Part shown: piece after piece, positions 47,018 through 55,570 of the stretch
Layout: the number at the start of each line of letters is the position of its first letter
Position numbering within the stretch: the stretch's first letter is position 1
Assembly: GCF_001647285.1 (NCBI RefSeq)
Contig: NZ_LRML01000018.1
Coordinates: 24,268-88,267 of the forward strand
Direction: 5' to 3'
Length of the DNA: 64,000 nucleotides
Source of the DNA: Rufibacter roseus
Lineage (GTDB): Bacteria > Bacteroidota > Bacteroidia > Cytophagales > Hymenobacteraceae
Translations under genes and position numbers: made by a program
The notes under the pieces: generated by a model
Seen by the model: the letters and a program-made list of their open reading frames with translations, nothing else
Databases searched by the model: none
Told to the model about the DNA's origin: nothing

Positions 47018-47048
47018 TTGAATGATTGAAAGATTGAATGGTTGAGAG
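47018..47048. repeat. Heptad repeat H3, left arm
   Basis: Units GAATGAT, TGAAAGA, TTGAATG, GTTGAGA begin 17 bases after the barrel-gene stop. Complementary to the right arm at 47253-47280, about 200 bases away, with R9 between them. Confidence 0.5.
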
Positions 47049-47081
47049 TATGGGAGCTTAATTATGGTTAATTAGGAATAG

Positions 47082-47119
47082 CGTTTTACATCTGATTTTC
47101 TAAAAGTAGCCGAAAAAGG
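47082..47119. repeat. Dispersed palindrome, copy R9 (degenerate)
   Basis: CGTTTTACATCTG..GTAGCCGAAAAAGG around ATTTTCTAAAA. It lies in the 276-base gap between convergent barrel and FRG genes, which otherwise holds only the H3 arms. Confidence 0.5.
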
Positions 47120-47252
47120 CAATTTTGCCTATTCCTCTGCAAGGTCTTTTAGTAAATCGTGATTTCACTTATTCTACCGCTTTCTTAATTCGCCCACAAG
47201 ATCCTTCCAGGATGACAATAATAAAATAGAAGGCTGATTCACTACTCCCCTT

Positions 47253-47280
47253 ATTCTCTCAATCACTCATTCATACATTA
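47253..47280. repeat. Heptad repeat H3, right arm
   Basis: On the minus strand TAATGTA, TGAATGA, GTGATTG, AGAGAA. It overlaps the stop codon of the FRG gene, as H2 does for the Rieske gene. Confidence 0.5.
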
Positions 47281-48129
47281 AGTAGTAGTATAATGTCTTC
47301 TCAACCAGGCACTGATTCCAGTAAGGCCGGGGAAGAGTACTCGCTCCGTAATGTTGGCTTGGTCAAGCTTGTCTCTAATTTCCCACTTGAGTTTGGCAGG
47401 AATTACCAGTCTATAATAAAAGTCAGGGTTCTCAACGAGCCAATCGCTAAGGGTGGCGTCAGGGGTAGACATCATTGAGAAAAGGGCATATTGGTGCACA
47501 ATCCGCTCATCAAGCGAAGGTGGCTCTAGAAACAGCACGAACGGCTTTTCCTGAAATTCACCTAATCCTTTCAAAGAGGAGCAAACTGGCTCCAGTACCT
47601 CAGGGGTAAACACGTTAGAACCCTCTTGTCGAATAGCATTTTGCAGCGGCTTGGGGAGGCATTCTGTTGATTTAACGTAGTTCACACACCAGATCACGCC
47701 ATCTTCGTCAAACTTCTCCAGTTCTGAGGTGGCAAAATGCAGTGCCACGTATGGGGAGTAGGTCCAGTCTAACAGCCGGGTGGGTAGGCCGTGGTGTTGC
47801 GCAACGGCCAACCAATTCCAAATAGAGGTGCCGTATTCTGTAGCACCGCTGGCATATTTTCTGAAGTTACGGAGCAGGTGGGGTTCCAGCTTAGGGTAGT
47901 CACCACCAATGCGCATGAGGCTAGTTTTGAGATTATAGTTTTTGTTCCAAAGGCCTCGGTACACATAAGGAGACCTGTACCTGTTCAGCCGATCATCCCA
48001 TGAGTCTCGGAACAATTCTCGCTGCAGTTCTTCCCACGTCTCTACCCGCAAGTCATTCTTCATCTCCAACTGCTGGGAGTTCATCTCATCTTCTGGGTTC
48101 ATGTTGTCGTCTACGATGTTGTAGGGCAT
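47278..48129 (-). CDS. FRG-domain protein
   Basis: A 283-residue protein with an FRG domain, named for the Phe-Arg-Gly motif, here YRGLWNKNYNLKTSLMR (Tyr-Arg-Gly, about residue 57). The core also has WLAVAQHHGLPTRLLDWTYSPYVALHFA, and a later FLEPPSLDERIVHQYALFSM. No signal peptide or membrane helix, so it is cytoplasmic. The biochemical activity of FRG domains is not established; they occur alone, in phages and near mobile or defence-associated genes. It is monocistronic, flanked by heptad arm H3 and by R10. Confidence 0.85.
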   Translation of the reverse strand: MPYNIVDDNMNPEDEMNSQQLEMKNDLRVETWEELQRELFRDSWDDRLNRYRSPYVYRGLWNKNYNLKTSLMRIGGDYPKLEPHLLRNFRKYASGATEYGTSIWNWLAVAQHHGLPTRLLDWTYSPYVALHFATSELEKFDEDGVIWCVNYVKSTECLPKPLQNAIRQEGSNVFTPEVLEPVCSSLKGLGEFQEKPFVLFLEPPSLDERIVHQYALFSMMSTPDATLSDWLVENPDFYYRLVIPAKLKWEIRDKLDQANITERVLFPGLTGISAWLRRHYTTT

Positions 48130-48229
48130 GGGTGGTCTGGTAAAATGAGAAAAAGAGTTAATTCAAAATTTTCAGTATAAGTACGGAGGCAGCAAGAAGA
48201 AGTAAACTATAGTTCAGGCGAAAATAATT

Positions 48230-48265
48230 GTTTTAAGCCTGCTTTTAAGAAAATAGGCCAAAAAC
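48230..48265. repeat. Dispersed palindrome, copy R10
   Basis: GTTTTAAGCC..GGCCAAAAAC around GCTTTTAAGAAAAT. Its right arm overlaps the base of the terminator stem at 48261-48301. Confidence 0.65.
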
Positions 48266-48301
48266 GAGAGGGCCAACGTTTTGCGCTGGCTCTCTCGTTT
48301 T
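48261..48301 (-). terminator. Terminator of hldD-lipoprotein operon
   Basis: A 15-bp stem, AAAACGAGAGGGCCA / TGGCTCTCTCGTTTT, with one wobble position and an 11-base loop, ten bases beyond the lipoprotein stop. Confidence 0.8.
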
Positions 48302-48310
48302 TGTATGGTG

Positions 48311-48742
48311 TCACCAATTTCTAGGGGCAATCAATTCTTCTGTGTCTGCTTCAAATCCATAAGATCTGGAGATAAATTCGAAGTCTGCCGCAATACTTTC
48401 GCGGGCGACGGTTTCAATCTCACTACCGTTTTCGAAAAACTCATCTTCTAAATCATTGAATTTTATAGTTGCCGCATGCGTCAGCTTGTACAGTTGCTCC
48501 AGGTGCTCTGGTTTCTGGCTTTCAATCTGGGAGCACAACTCTAACAAAATTGCTTTGCTTTTGTCAACCAACGGTTTTGGGAAATAGGTATCAGCGTACA
48601 TCTCTTTCAAGAAAGTATGCTTTTTGACCTCTTCATTGTTAAGGGTAGCTGGAGACACAGTAGTATTTACGTTTGATTTGTCATGTGTAAAGCTGCAGGC
48701 CACTAAGAAGAGAGATAGAAAAAGTGCTGCCCAGGTTTTCAT
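48311..48742 (-). CDS. Small lipoprotein of unknown function
   Basis: A 143-residue lipoprotein: MKTWAALFLSLFLVACS gives a signal and lipobox LVAC. The rest is mostly predicted helix and acidic (FNDLEDEFFENGSEIETVA). It has no recognised domain. It starts 3 bases after the hldD stop, so the two form an operon, but a role in heptose synthesis is not implied by sequence. Confidence 0.7.
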   Translation of the reverse strand: MKTWAALFLSLFLVACSFTHDKSNVNTTVSPATLNNEEVKKHTFLKEMYADTYFPKPLVDKSKAILLELCSQIESQKPEHLEQLYKLTHAATIKFNDLEDEFFENGSEIETVARESIAADFEFISRSYGFEADTEELIAPRNW

Positions 48743-48745
48743 GGC

Positions 48746-49711
48746 TTAATAATAAGCTCCCGTCATGAGGTAGTTTTGCACGTAATCTTGTATGCCTTCC
48801 TCCAAGGTATGAAAAGGTTTGTCATACCCAATAGATTTCAACTTCTCCATATTAGCCTGCGTGTAATATTGGTATTTATCACGTATGTCTTCGGGTGTGT
48901 CTCTGAAATCTACATTTATGGGTGCGCCCATGGCGGTAAAGGTGTTAAACGTTAGATCCAGGAAGGTGCGGGCCTGGCCGCTGCCCAGATTGTAGATGCC
49001 TGAGTTTTTGCGGTGGTGCATCAGCCAATACAATACCTCTACCACATCTTTCACATACACAAAGTCGCGCATCTGTTCCCCATCTTTATAATCAGGATTG
49101 TGTGAGCGGAACAAGGTGAAGCGCCCGTTTTCTTTGATAGCGTTGTAGGCGTGCAAAATCACCGAGGCCATGCGACCTTTGTGGTATTCATTAGGGCCAT
49201 ACACATTGAAGAATTTTAGCCCTGCCCAAAAGAAAGGCTTAGCGGTTTGCTGCAGCGCCCAAATATCAAAATCGTTTTTAGACTCACCATAGGCATTGAG
49301 TGGTTGAAGCAGGTGAGTCAAGCTTTCATCATCGTCGTAGCCCAAGGTCCCAGAACCGTAGGTTGCCGCGGAGGAAGCATACACTAGCGGGATTTGGTAC
49401 TCGCAACAGGCGTTCCACATTTGCTTAGAGTAGTCTAAGTTGAGCAGGTTCAGCACATCGCGGTTCGTCTCGGTGGTATCGGTGCGGGCGCCAAGGTGGA
49501 AAATGAATTCAACCTCCTCGTAATTCTTGTCTAGCCACTCAAAGAACTCGTTGCGGTCTACGTATTCTTTTATCTTCTTCCCCTGTATGTTGGGCAATTT
49601 TTTAGCCACAGAGAAATTATCTACTACCACTATGTTATTGAAATTAGCGGCATTGAGGCGGGTAACAAGGCAACTCGCAATAAAGCCGGCGGCTCCGGTT
49701 ACTACAATCAT
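48746..49711 (-). CDS. hldD: ADP-glyceromanno-heptose 6-epimerase
   Basis: A 321-residue extended SDR epimerase that converts ADP-D-glycero- to ADP-L-glycero-beta-D-manno-heptose for the LPS core. The NADP-binding motif is VTGAAGFIASCLV at the N-terminus. The active site has YASSAATYG (Ser) and the Tyr-x3-Lys pair in NAYGESKNDFD. The FNVYGPNEYHKGRMASVILH stretch is HldD-typical. I chose the ATG at 49711 (MIVVTGAAGF); an upstream ATG at 49747 adds 12 unrelated residues. The rest of the heptose pathway is not in this window. Confidence 0.92.
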   Translation of the reverse strand: MIVVTGAAGFIASCLVTRLNAANFNNIVVVDNFSVAKKLPNIQGKKIKEYVDRNEFFEWLDKNYEEVEFIFHLGARTDTTETNRDVLNLLNLDYSKQMWNACCEYQIPLVYASSAATYGSGTLGYDDDESLTHLLQPLNAYGESKNDFDIWALQQTAKPFFWAGLKFFNVYGPNEYHKGRMASVILHAYNAIKENGRFTLFRSHNPDYKDGEQMRDFVYVKDVVEVLYWLMHHRKNSGIYNLGSGQARTFLDLTFNTFTAMGAPINVDFRDTPEDIRDKYQYYTQANMEKLKSIGYDKPFHTLEEGIQDYVQNYLMTGAYY

Positions 49712-49783
49712 GAGTATACAGTTTAATGATGGCGTAAAGCTAACCAAAGGTACGTAAGTTTACCAGAGATGGAGGACAGGCTA

Positions 49784-49823
49784 CTGTTTTAGGCTTCTTT
49801 TTCATAAAACAGAGCTAAAACAG
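49784..49823. repeat. Dispersed palindrome, copy R11
   Basis: CTGTTTTAGGC..GAGCTAAAACAG around TTTTTCATAAAA, in the divergent gap between hldD and the DUF1311 gene. Confidence 0.7.
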
Positions 49824-49887
49824 CAAGTCTTTGCCACAGGGCAATGGTCTGGAGTTATTGTTGCCGGTTAACTTTAAAAAAACTGCC

Positions 49888-50283
49888 ATGAAAAACCTGA
49901 TTTTACTTATGCTTTTAGTCGTAGCATTAGGGGCCAATGCACAAACGCAGGCCGATATGAACCGTGAAGCCTACGCCCAGTACCAAAAATCAGATCAGGA
50001 GCTGAACTCGGTTTACAAACAAATTCTGGCGCAGTATAAAACCGATACCACTTTTATTGCCAACCTGAAGGCGTCGCAGCGGCTGTGGGTAAGTTTTAGA
50101 GATGCCGAACTGAAGATGAAGTTCCCGGACCGGAAGCCAGGGCATTACGGCTCTATACACGCCATTTGCCGCGCAAACTATCTGGAAGAGCTGACCCGTG
50201 ACAGAACAGCCAAACTCAGGGAGTGGTTAAAAGAAGCTGAGGAAGGAGACGCCTGTGCAGGCTCTATGAAATCTAAAGATTGA
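49888..50283 (+). CDS. DUF1311/LprI-like secreted protein
   Basis: A 131-residue exported protein (signal peptide ending GANAQT). The mature part matches the LprI N-terminal/DUF1311 family: DMNREAYAQYQKSDQELNSVYKQIL, LKASQRLWVSFRDAELKM, and a short Cys-bearing segment (ICRANYLEELTRDRTAKL) with another Cys near the end (GDACAGS), a possible disulfide. Family members include lysozyme-inhibitor-like proteins, but activity is not shown for most. ATG at 49888 is chosen for the signal peptide; an upstream ATG at 49831 adds a polar leader. Confidence 0.85.
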   Translation: MKNLILLMLLVVALGANAQTQADMNREAYAQYQKSDQELNSVYKQILAQYKTDTTFIANLKASQRLWVSFRDAELKMKFPDRKPGHYGSIHAICRANYLEELTRDRTAKLREWLKEAEEGDACAGSMKSKD

Positions 50284-50301
50284 GAAAGGACATCTGAAAG
50301 G

Positions 50302-50341
50302 CTGTTTTAGGCCTGTATTCAAAAAAACAGCTTAAAAACAG
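50302..50341. repeat. Dispersed palindrome, copy R12
   Basis: CTGTTTTAGGCCTG..CAGCTTAAAAACAG around TATTCAAAAAAA, 19 bases after the DUF1311 stop. Confidence 0.7.
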
Positions 50342-50411
50342 GGTGGAGACAGCGGAGCCATCATAATCAATCGATTCTTGTATCTTTGGCCCTTCCACAA
50401 GAAAGTATTCA

Positions 50412-51332
50412 GTGAACAATTTCAAATCTCAGGCTTGGCAGGGAAACCTATTGGTGTGCGTAGGCCTTCTGCTAGCTCTAATTTCCTGCGAGGGTAAAAA
50501 GCCTGCTTCTTCTTCTGCTGCGTCTTCTGCCAACCACACAGTGCAAGATGATTTAGGCCGAGATGTGACATTACCAGTCCACCCTCAGCGCATAATAGGG
50601 CTGGCTCCCTCCATGACCGAAATGCTATTTGCCGTGGCTGATACCGCCACTATTGTAGGCAGAACCCAAAATGATGATTATCCGGACGCTGCGCTGAGTA
50701 AGCCTGTTGTCAATAATTACCCGATGGATTATGAAGGCTTACTGGCCTTAAAACCGGAGGTGGTGTTTGCCCCCGAGGGAATCATCTCAACGGAGGTAGC
50801 CACTCAAATTCAGAAGCTGGGTATACCGGTGTATTTTCAGAAGTATGACAGCGTGGCAGATATTCTGCGCGGCATCAGAGATCTTGGAAAACTATTGCAG
50901 CGGGAAGCACAGGCCAATGCCTTGGCTGATTCATTGCGGCAAAGATTAGATGCCTTTGCTTCTGAAGCTCAGGAAATGCAGAAGCCAAAAGTGCTGGGTA
51001 TTATCTGGCGAGATCCTATTTACGTGCATGGCTACAACACCATTTTCTCCGATAAGCTTCGCTACGCCGGAGGACAGAATGCCGTGCAGGAGGTATTTGC
51101 CCAACAGTCGCCGGCGCTAACCAGAGAATACATTCTGCAACTGAACCCCGATGTAATTATTGGTGGCACTTTTGAGGAATTCGATCAGAATTTCTTTACG
51201 CTGTACCCAGAGCTGAAGCGAATTAACGCTTACAAAAACAAGCGGATATATGATGTAACCGATGATTTGATTTCGCGGCCCAGCCCGCGGGTAGTGCAGA
51301 GCATAGCCGAACTTAAAAACGTGTTGAGGTGA
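50412..51332 (+). CDS. Vitamin B12/iron ABC transporter substrate-binding lipoprotein (BtuF-like)
   Basis: A 306-residue lipoprotein, starting at GTG because no later Met keeps the signal peptide; lipobox LISC. It is a class III periplasmic-binding protein: DDLGRDVTLPVHPQRIIGLAPSMTEMLFAV at the N-terminal lobe, a linking helix (VADILRGIRDLGKLLQ) and LNPDVIIGGTFEEFDQNF in the C-terminal lobe. BtuF, FhuD and FecB share this fold, so cobalamin, heme or siderophore are possible ligands. A TATCTTTG -7-like box at 50381-50388 lies 24 bases upstream. The stop overlaps the permease start by four bases (GTGA). Confidence 0.85.
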   Translation: MNNFKSQAWQGNLLVCVGLLLALISCEGKKPASSSAASSANHTVQDDLGRDVTLPVHPQRIIGLAPSMTEMLFAVADTATIVGRTQNDDYPDAALSKPVVNNYPMDYEGLLALKPEVVFAPEGIISTEVATQIQKLGIPVYFQKYDSVADILRGIRDLGKLLQREAQANALADSLRQRLDAFASEAQEMQKPKVLGIIWRDPIYVHGYNTIFSDKLRYAGGQNAVQEVFAQQSPALTREYILQLNPDVIIGGTFEEFDQNFFTLYPELKRINAYKNKRIYDVTDDLISRPSPRVVQSIAELKNVLR

Positions 51333-52336
51333 AGAAAACGGTAGCAGTTTTACTAATGCTTTTGCTGTTGCTGGGGGCAGGCTTCTTTTTGGGATTGAGT
51401 GTGGGCAGCATGGAAACCTCCTACCGCACCATAGCCCAGGCACTTTTTGCCTATGAAGTCTCAGATATTACCCATTTTAGTATTATTCACTTACGGCTGC
51501 CTCGCTTGCTGTTGGCTTTTCTGACTGGTGCTTCTCTTGCTTTTGCTGGTTACCTCATGCAGGCCTTGGTCAACAATGCCTTAGCAGATCCTTACTTATT
51601 AGGCACAGCCTCCGGAGCTTCATTGGGCGCCTCGCTAAGCTATTTTTTCTTTGCAGAAGTAACGGTGCTAGGGTTACACTTGCCACCTCTTTTCGCTTTC
51701 TTAGGTTCTTTGGCGGTTACTTTGGTAGTGGTGCTGTTAGGATCAAAGCGAGGGCATTTAATCCCGAGCCAAATGCTGTTGGTGGGCATTGCCTTAAGCT
51801 CCTTGCTGGTGGCGCTGGTGAGTTTGATTATGTTTCTGTCAGAGTCAGAAAGCCAGCTGAAATCTGTAGTCTTCTGGAGCATGGGCGGTTTTGAGAAAGC
51901 TGACTGGAGCAACTTGGGTTATCCAGCAACGGCATTGAGCCTTTCGTTGCTGATTTTTTTCTTCCTTCAGAAACACCTCAATGTTCTGCTGTTGGGTGCT
52001 GAGCGGGCAGAGACGTTGGGCGTAGATGTACGGTTTATCCGGTGGGTTATGCTGCTGACTGTTTCAGTAGTAACCGGGTTTGCAGTGGCGTTTTCGGGGC
52101 CGGTGGGGTTTGTGGGGCTCATGGTGCCCCACATGGTGCGGGCGGTGCTTGGTACAGCTAATAGATTTAACTTGTTAGCTACCGCACTGGCCGGTGGTTT
52201 ATTCTTGGTTTTCTGTGATTTGCTATCACGTTTAATTTATCCGCCGGCTGGTTTACCGGTAGGCATAGTTACATCGTTCTTTGGTGTGCCTTTCTTTGTA
52301 TATTTGCTGCGTAGAAAGAATTACCGATTCAATTAA
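51329..52336 (+). CDS. FecCD/BtuC-type ABC transporter permease
   Basis: A 335-residue permease with about ten helices. Family motifs: IIHLRLPRLLLAFLTGASLAFAGYLMQALVNNALADP, LLGTASGASLGASLSYFF, GPVGFVGLMVPHMVRAVLGT and YPPAGLPVGIVTSFFGVPFFVYLLRR. The start is GTG at 51329, coupled to the binding-protein gene. No ATP-binding subunit follows; the next gene is a QueD-like enzyme starting on the permease stop. The ATPase must be elsewhere or shared. Confidence 0.92.
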   Translation: MKKTVAVLLMLLLLLGAGFFLGLSVGSMETSYRTIAQALFAYEVSDITHFSIIHLRLPRLLLAFLTGASLAFAGYLMQALVNNALADPYLLGTASGASLGASLSYFFFAEVTVLGLHLPPLFAFLGSLAVTLVVVLLGSKRGHLIPSQMLLVGIALSSLLVALVSLIMFLSESESQLKSVVFWSMGGFEKADWSNLGYPATALSLSLLIFFFLQKHLNVLLLGAERAETLGVDVRFIRWVMLLTVSVVTGFAVAFSGPVGFVGLMVPHMVRAVLGTANRFNLLATALAGGLFLVFCDLLSRLIYPPAGLPVGIVTSFFGVPFFVYLLRRKNYRFN

Positions 52337-52752
52337 TGGTATACGTAAGCAGGCTAGAGCATTTTAACGCGGCGCATAAGCTGCATAACCCCAATTGGTC
52401 CATGGCCAAAAACAAAGAAGTTTTTGGACCCTGCGCCAATGTCAACTGGCATGGCCACAATTATGAATTGATTGTGACCGTGAAAGGAAAACCAGACCCA
52501 GACACTGGGTTTGTCATTGATTTAAAACAACTGAGCACTTTAATCAGAGAGAACATTATTCAGAAGGTAGACCACAAAAACCTGAACATTGATGTTCCGT
52601 TCATGGAAGGTAAGCTGGCCAGTACTGAAAATCTGGTAATGGAGTTCTGGAACATCCTGAACCCTTTAATTCCGCGTATATCACAAGCACAACTCCACAG
52701 CCTAAAACTGTATGAGACTCCCCGCAATTTTGTGGAGTACTTAGGAGAATAA
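52336..52752 (+). CDS. queD: 6-carboxytetrahydropterin / 6-pyruvoyltetrahydropterin synthase family enzyme
   Basis: A 138-residue T-fold enzyme. Zinc His residues are in HFNAAHKL and WHGHNY, the catalytic Cys in FGPCANVNWHGHNYEL, and the later pair in VDHKNLN and TENLVMEFW. In queuosine synthesis QueD makes 6-carboxy-5,6,7,8-tetrahydropterin from dihydroneopterin triphosphate; PTPS homologues make biopterin, and sequence alone does not fully separate them. Its ATG overlaps the permease stop (TAATG), an odd partner for a transporter gene. Confidence 0.86.
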   Translation: MVYVSRLEHFNAAHKLHNPNWSMAKNKEVFGPCANVNWHGHNYELIVTVKGKPDPDTGFVIDLKQLSTLIRENIIQKVDHKNLNIDVPFMEGKLASTENLVMEFWNILNPLIPRISQAQLHSLKLYETPRNFVEYLGE

Positions 52753-52758
52753 CTTTTT

Positions 52759-52795
52759 CAGTTATCAGTGATCAGTAAATAGTTATCAGTAAAAG
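52759..52795. repeat. Heptad repeat H4, left arm
   Basis: GTTATCA, GTGATCA, GTAAATA, GTTATCA, GTAAAAG, starting 7 bases after the queD stop. Complementary to the right arm at 52869-52905. Confidence 0.6.
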
Positions 52796-52868
52796 AAGTT
52801 AGAAAGACACCTTCTGCGGAAAAGGCAGTAAATGCTGTTTCTAGTTTTTGCAATTGATTCCTTTTTTC

Positions 52869-52905
52869 TGGTAACTGTTAATTGTTTACTGTTAACTGTT
52901 GACAG
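52869..52905. repeat. Heptad repeat H4, right arm
   Basis: GTAACTG, TTAATTG, TTTACTG, TTAACTG, TTGACAG, ending on the base before the lpxB ATG. Paired with the left arm it would place the lpxB start at the foot of a long hairpin. Confidence 0.6.
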
Positions 52906-54021
52906 ATGAAATACTACATCATAGCCGGTGAACGCTCCGGAGACCTGCACGCCTCAAACCTGATCAAGCAACTGCATCGGCAAGATTCAGAGGCGCACAT
53001 CCGTTGCTGGGGCGGCGACATGATGGAGGCGGCTGGGGCAGAACTGGTGAAGCATTACCGTGAGTTGGCCTTTATGGGTTTTCTGGAGGCTGCCGCCAAT
53101 CTGCTTAAAATCAAACGCTTTCTGAAAGAGGCCCAAACCGACCTGTTGCAGTACAAGCCTGATGTGGTAATTCTGGTTGACTACGCCGGTTTTAACATGC
53201 GCATTGCCAAGTTCGCGAAGGAGCACGGCATAAAAGTATTCTATTACATCTCTCCTAAAATCTGGGCCTGGAACCAGGGGCGGGTTCATAAGATCAAAAA
53301 GCTGGTAGACAGAATGTTTGTCATCATGCCTTTTGAGAAAGACTTCTACCAGAAGTTTGACTATAAAACCGATTATGTAGGCAATCCGGTGTCAGATGCT
53401 GTGTCGGCGCACGTGGTGAACAAGAACTTCAGAGAAGAGAACGGGCTTGATGATAGGCCCATTATTGCGGTATTACCCGGTAGTCGGCAGCAGGAAATCG
53501 AGAACATTCTGTTCATCATGCTGAGTATTCTGCCACCATTCCAAGACTACCAGTTTGTAGTGGCAGCGGTAAGTAATTTCTCTAAAGAATATTATGAGCA
53601 TTTCAACCGCGAGCCGTTCATCAAAATAGTCTATGACCAAACCTATGATCTTTTAGCACACTCAGAGGCGGCGTTGGTAACATCTGGTACGGCAACTCTG
53701 GAAACAGCCTTGTTCAACGTTCCACAGGTGGTTTGTTACCGTACAAGCAATATCTCTTACTGGATTGGCCGCGCTGTGATCAAGGTGCCCTACATTTCCT
53801 TAGTTAACTTGATTGCCAACGAACGGGTAGTGCCGGAACTGATCCAGAGCGACATGAATGCCCAGAATTTAGTCAAAGAACTGAAAAATGTGTTGGAGAA
53901 CCCTAAGGGGAGGCAGGCACAGCTTGATGGTTACGCTAAAGTCAAGAAACAAATAGGTGATTTCAACACTTCAGAAACCGCTGCCAAGTTAATGGTGCAG
54001 TACCTGCGGGAGAAGAAATAA
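52906..54021 (+). CDS. lpxB: Lipid-A-disaccharide synthase
   Basis: A 371-residue GT19 glycosyltransferase that joins UDP-2,3-diacylglucosamine and lipid X to form the lipid A disaccharide. Family motifs: IIAGERSGDLHASNLI at the start, MGFLEAAANLLKIKRF, VDYAGFNMRIAKFAK, YYISPKIWAWNQGRVHKIKK, AVLPGSRQQEIENIL and ALVTSGTATLETALFNVPQVVCYR. Usual length. It shows a Gram-negative lipid A outer membrane. The ATG abuts heptad arm H4. Confidence 0.95.
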   Translation: MKYYIIAGERSGDLHASNLIKQLHRQDSEAHIRCWGGDMMEAAGAELVKHYRELAFMGFLEAAANLLKIKRFLKEAQTDLLQYKPDVVILVDYAGFNMRIAKFAKEHGIKVFYYISPKIWAWNQGRVHKIKKLVDRMFVIMPFEKDFYQKFDYKTDYVGNPVSDAVSAHVVNKNFREENGLDDRPIIAVLPGSRQQEIENILFIMLSILPPFQDYQFVVAAVSNFSKEYYEHFNREPFIKIVYDQTYDLLAHSEAALVTSGTATLETALFNVPQVVCYRTSNISYWIGRAVIKVPYISLVNLIANERVVPELIQSDMNAQNLVKELKNVLENPKGRQAQLDGYAKVKKQIGDFNTSETAAKLMVQYLREKK

Positions 54022-54055
54022 GTCCATATAGGATCATCCACTTTTATGCAAATAA

Positions 54056-54127
54056 TGGCGCAAGCGACCGCTTGTGTCCAACTATATCAGATCAGGAATG
54101 TGTCCGGCACGAGTGGAGCTTGCGCAA
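54056..54127. mobile_element. MITE-like element, copy C (72 bp, shortened)
   Basis: The left end TGGCGCAAGCGACCGCTTGT matches copies A and B. The right end, read on the minus strand, is TTGCGCAAGCTCCACTCGTG, more diverged. The internal block of copies A and B is missing, as in internally deleted elements. It lies 35 bases after the lpxB stop. Confidence 0.55.
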
Positions 54128-54159
54128 TAGTGATTTCACATTTTTAGGTTGACATAACG

Positions 54160-54199
54160 GTGTTTTAGGCTTGGTTTTCTAAAAACAGGCCTAAAACAC
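54160..54199. repeat. Dispersed palindrome, copy R13
   Basis: Nearly perfect dyad GTGTTTTAGGC..GCCTAAAACAC around TTTTCTAAAAA, 7 bases from the clpX terminator. Confidence 0.75.
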
Positions 54200-54205
54200 T
54201 ACAAA

Positions 54206-54244
54206 CAAAGAGGCCGCCCTTACACTGCAAGGGCGGCCTCTTTG
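54206..54244 (-). terminator. Terminator of clpX
   Basis: A 16-bp stem, CAAAGAGGCCGCCCTT / AAGGGCGGCCTCTTTG, and a 7-base loop, 23 bases past the clpX stop. Confidence 0.9.
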
Positions 54245-54266
54245 TTATAATAAACTTAGGTAACTG

Positions 54267-55493
54267 TTAAGCTACTTTCAGTTGTTTGATAGAAGACTTC
54301 TCAAATTTTTCCTGGGCGTAAGCCAGAGAGATCACTAACTCGCCACCTTCGGCTTGGTCACTTGGCAAATCAAACATGGCGTCTGTCATAATGCCTTCAC
54401 AGATAGAGCGGAGGCCACGGGCACCTAATTTATATTCAGCAGCTTTTTCTACAATATATTCCAGCGCTTCATCGGCAAACTCCAAGTTGATATTCTCCAT
54501 CTCGAACAGGCGCTTGTACTGTTTCACCAATGAGTTCTTAGGCTCGGTTAAGATGAGGCGCAGTGTCTCGTTGTCAAGCGGGTTCAGGTGAGTAACTACT
54601 GGCAGACGGCCAATCAATTCCGGAATGAGTCCGAAAGATTTCAGGTCTTGCGAGGTAATGTAGCGCAGGTAATTGTCGGTTTCCAGATTGTCATCTAAAG
54701 ACGACTGAGAGAACCCGATAGGTTTGGCGTTCATGCGGCTCTTGATATGGCGGTCAATGCCCACAAATGCTCCACCGCAGATGAAGAGGATATTCTCAGT
54801 GTTTACCGTGATCATTTTCTGCTCTGGGTGCTTGCGCCCTCCTTGCGGCGGAACGTTCACTGATGTTCCCTCCAGAAGTTTCAGTAAGGCCTGCTGCACA
54901 CCTTCACCGCTCACATCACGGGTTATAGATGGGTTGTCGCTCTTACGGGCAATTTTGTCAATCTCGTCAATGTAGACAATACCACGCTCGGCGGCCTCTA
55001 CATTATAGTCAGCGGCTTGCAACAGGCGGGTCAGAATACTTTCTACGTCTTCGCCTACGTACCCAGCCTCGGTCAGTACGGTGGCATCAGCTATACAGAA
55101 AGGTACCTGCAGTACACCGGCCAGCATACGGGCCAAGAAAGTTTTACCGGTACCGGTTTCGCCCACCATAATAATGTTTGACTTCTCAATCACCACATCA
55201 TCCGTCTTCGGCTTTTGCATGAGGCGCTTGTAGTGGTTGTACACGGCCACAGACATTACTTTCTTGGCTTCGTTCTGGCCTACCACAAACTGGTCAAGGT
55301 ACTCCTTCATTTCCCGAGGCTTAATCAGGTTAAATTTAGGGGCGCGGTTTGAGGCCCGCAGACGGTTTTCCTCATTTAAAATTTGTTGTGCCTGACCAAT
55401 ACAACGCTCACAGATGTGGGCGTTTATACCGGAAATCATCACCGACACTTCTTTTTTATTTTTACCGCAAAAGGAGCACGTAATCTCTGCCAT
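54267..55493 (-). CDS. clpX: Clp protease ATP-binding subunit ClpX
   Basis: A 408-residue AAA+ unfoldase. The zinc-binding domain has Cys6, Cys9, Cys28 and Cys31 (CSFCGKN, CERC). Walker A is GETGTGKT (111-118), Walker [10 protein letters not shown] (172-180), the ClpP-docking IGF loop at 259-261, sensor region [13 protein letters not shown] and arginine-bearing [14 protein letters not shown]. Feeds substrates to ClpP, encoded just upstream on the same strand (314-base gap with a clpP terminator and a clpX promoter), so transcribed separately. Confidence 0.97.
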   Translation of the reverse strand: MAEITCSFCGKNKKEVSVMISGINAHICERCIGQAQQILNEENRLRASNRAPKFNLIKPREMKEYLDQFVVGQNEAKKVMSVAVYNHYKRLMQKPKTDDVVIEKSNIIMVGETGTGKTFLARMLAGVLQVPFCIADATVLTEAGYVGEDVESILTRLLQAADYNVEAAERGIVYIDEIDKIARKSDNPSITRDVSGEGVQQALLKLLEGTSVNVPPQGGRKHPEQKMITVNTENILFICGGAFVGIDRHIKSRMNAKPIGFSQSSLDDNLETDNYLRYITSQDLKSFGLIPELIGRLPVVTHLNPLDNETLRLILTEPKNSLVKQYKRLFEMENINLEFADEALEYIVEKAAEYKLGARGLRSICEGIMTDAMFDLPSDQAEGGELVISLAYAQEKFEKSSIKQLKVA

Positions 55494-55541
55494 AAACGAA
55501 TTTGATCTTCTGTACTAGCCCCTAAGATGAGGCAGCTACGG

Positions 55542-55570
55542 CAAAGTTACAAAATTGGTTAGCACAACAA
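55542..55570 (-). promoter_or_regulatory. Promoter of clpX
   Basis: On the minus strand, TTG (55570-55568), an 18-base spacer and TAACTTTG (55549-55542), 49 bases before the clpX ATG. Confidence 0.65.
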
